Below are positions 14,487 through 15,184 of a stretch of 15,184 nt of DNA, piece by piece. The notes below the pieces were generated by a model that saw only the letters and a list, made by a program, of their open reading frames with translations, was not told where the DNA came from and ran no database searches. The DNA is from Candidatus Rokuibacteriota bacterium. GTDB lineage: Bacteria; Methylomirabilota; Methylomirabilia; Rokubacteriales; CSP1-6. Numbering within the stretch: position 1 is the first letter of the stretch; every line of letters starts with the position of its first letter. Where the stretch lies: contig JACQCL010000194.1 of assembly GCA_016201645.1 (NCBI GenBank), forward strand, positions 1-15,184. The letters are read 5' to 3'. The translations under genes and the position numbers were made by a program.

Positions 14487-15184
14487 GTGCCCGATCACGA
14501 CGTTAAAGACCTGAGCCTGGCCCCCGCCGGCCGTCTCCGCATCGAGTGGGCGGAGCAGTCCATGCCGGTCCTTCGCCAGCTTCGCGAGCGCTTCGCCAAG
14601 GAGCAACCGCTGGCAGGCGTCCGGGTGGGAGCCTGCCTTCATGTCACGACGGAAACCGCTGTCCTCATGACAACGTTGAAGGCCGGAGGCGCCCGGCTGG
14701 CCCTCTGCGCGAGCAATCCCCTGTCCACCCAGGACGACGCCGCCGCGGCGCTGGTCAAGGAATTCGACGTCCCAGTCTTCGCCCAGAAGGGAGAGGACAC
14801 GGCCCGCTACTACCGCCACATCCAAGCCGTGCTGGCCGCTGCCCCGCAGATCACGATGGACGACGGCGCCGACCTGATCTCCACCCTTCACGGGGAAGAG
14901 CGCGCACGCCTCCCCGGCGTCATCGGCGGGACGGAGGAAACCACCACGGGCGTGATCCGGCTGCGCGCCATGGAACGGCAGGGGGTCCTAGCATACCCGA
15001 TCATCGCCGTCAACGACGCCGACACGAAGCACCTCTTCGACAACCGCTACGGCACCGGCCAATCCACGATTGACGGGATCCTCCGCGCCACCAACCTCCT
15101 CCTGGCCGGGAGGATTTTCGTGGTCTCGGGGTACGGGATGTGCGGCCGCGGCGTGGCGTCCCGCGCCCGGGGGATGGGCGCCCA
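14487..15184 (+). CDS. ahcY: Adenosylhomocysteinase, N-terminal part (3' end outside window)
   Basis: AhcY hydrolyses S-adenosylhomocysteine to adenosine and homocysteine, removing the inhibitory product of methyltransferases and complementing metK. About 232 codons are present of an expected ~420. The frame opens at GTG with MPDHDVKDLSLAPAGRLRIEW. Family motifs are HVTTETAVLM, CASNPLSTQDDAAAAL, DDGADL, GGTEETTTGVIRL, NDADTKHLFDNRYGTGQST and the start of the NAD-binding fold at GYGMCGRG. The RYGTGQST wording and the compact spacing resemble the short form found in archaea and thermophilic bacteria rather than the longer eukaryote/proteobacterial form (inference). The frame runs open to the last base of the window. 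Confidence 0.94.
   Translation, partial: MPDHDVKDLSLAPAGRLRIEWAEQSMPVLRQLRERFAKEQPLAGVRVGACLHVTTETAVLMTTLKAGGARLALCASNPLSTQDDAAAALVKEFDVPVFAQKGEDTARYYRHIQAVLAAAPQITMDDGADLISTLHGEERARLPGVIGGTEETTTGVIRLRAMERQGVLAYPIIAVNDADTKHLFDNRYGTGQSTIDGILRATNLLLAGRIFVVSGYGMCGRGVASRARGMGA

Noticed and set aside
13128..14891. A 587-codon minus-strand frame spanning metK, repeat copy 2 and ahcY
   Set aside because: It is antisense to two conserved genes and merely passes through the repeat; no protein family features were seen.
1..15184. CRISPR array, IS element, prophage, tRNA or rRNA gene
   Set aside because: I saw no regularly spaced direct repeats, transposase, phage genes or recognisable RNA gene signatures. 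The recombinase fragment is of the housekeeping Xer type.

Overview
The window is GC-rich, fully coding-dense bacterial DNA in which every gene lies on the + strand. It holds complete Kdo synthesis and Lpt lipopolysaccharide (LPS) transport genes, so the source is a diderm (Gram-negative) bacterium. The gene order, the short overlaps and the GC content would fit Methylomirabilota/Rokubacteria or a neighbouring phylum, but that assignment is inference and was not tested by any search.

Layout: (1) 2-337, the C-terminal end of a XerC/XerD tyrosine recombinase. (2) 334-2139, a CBS-domain plus CCA-adding-enzyme fusion. (3) 2150-6096, pyrG, kdsA, kdsD and kdsC in a tightly packed run. (4) 6159-8090, lptC, lptA and lptB, possibly with their own promoter. 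(5) 8115-10975, rpoN, hpf and rapZ, followed by an overlapping GH57 alpha-glucan enzyme (10968-13109). (6) 13179 to the end, metK and the start of ahcY, preceded by a plausible promoter. No gene-free stretch exceeds about 160 bases. The longest, 14331-14486, is mostly filled by a repeat element.

How the genes work together: PyrG makes CTP, which is needed for CMP-Kdo and for CCA addition to tRNA. KdsD, KdsA and KdsC turn ribulose-5-phosphate into Kdo. LptC, LptA and LptB form part of the bridge and motor that move finished LPS to the outer membrane. RpoN, Hpf and RapZ form a conserved regulatory block (sigma-54, ribosome hibernation, envelope-sugar control), here without the usual PTS genes and coupled to alpha-glucan metabolism. 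MetK and AhcY make S-adenosylmethionine and clear S-adenosylhomocysteine.

Most of the window is housekeeping, and I see no CRISPR array, phage, IS element or defence system. The main unexplained structure is a dispersed palindromic repeat of about 125-140 bases, present twice in opposite orientations (1993-2132 and 14332-14454). One copy lies inside the 3' end of the CCA-enzyme reading frame and encodes its last 48 residues. The other fills the metK-ahcY gap. Differences between the matched hairpin arms fall in loops or keep pairing, which hints at selection on an RNA or DNA structure.
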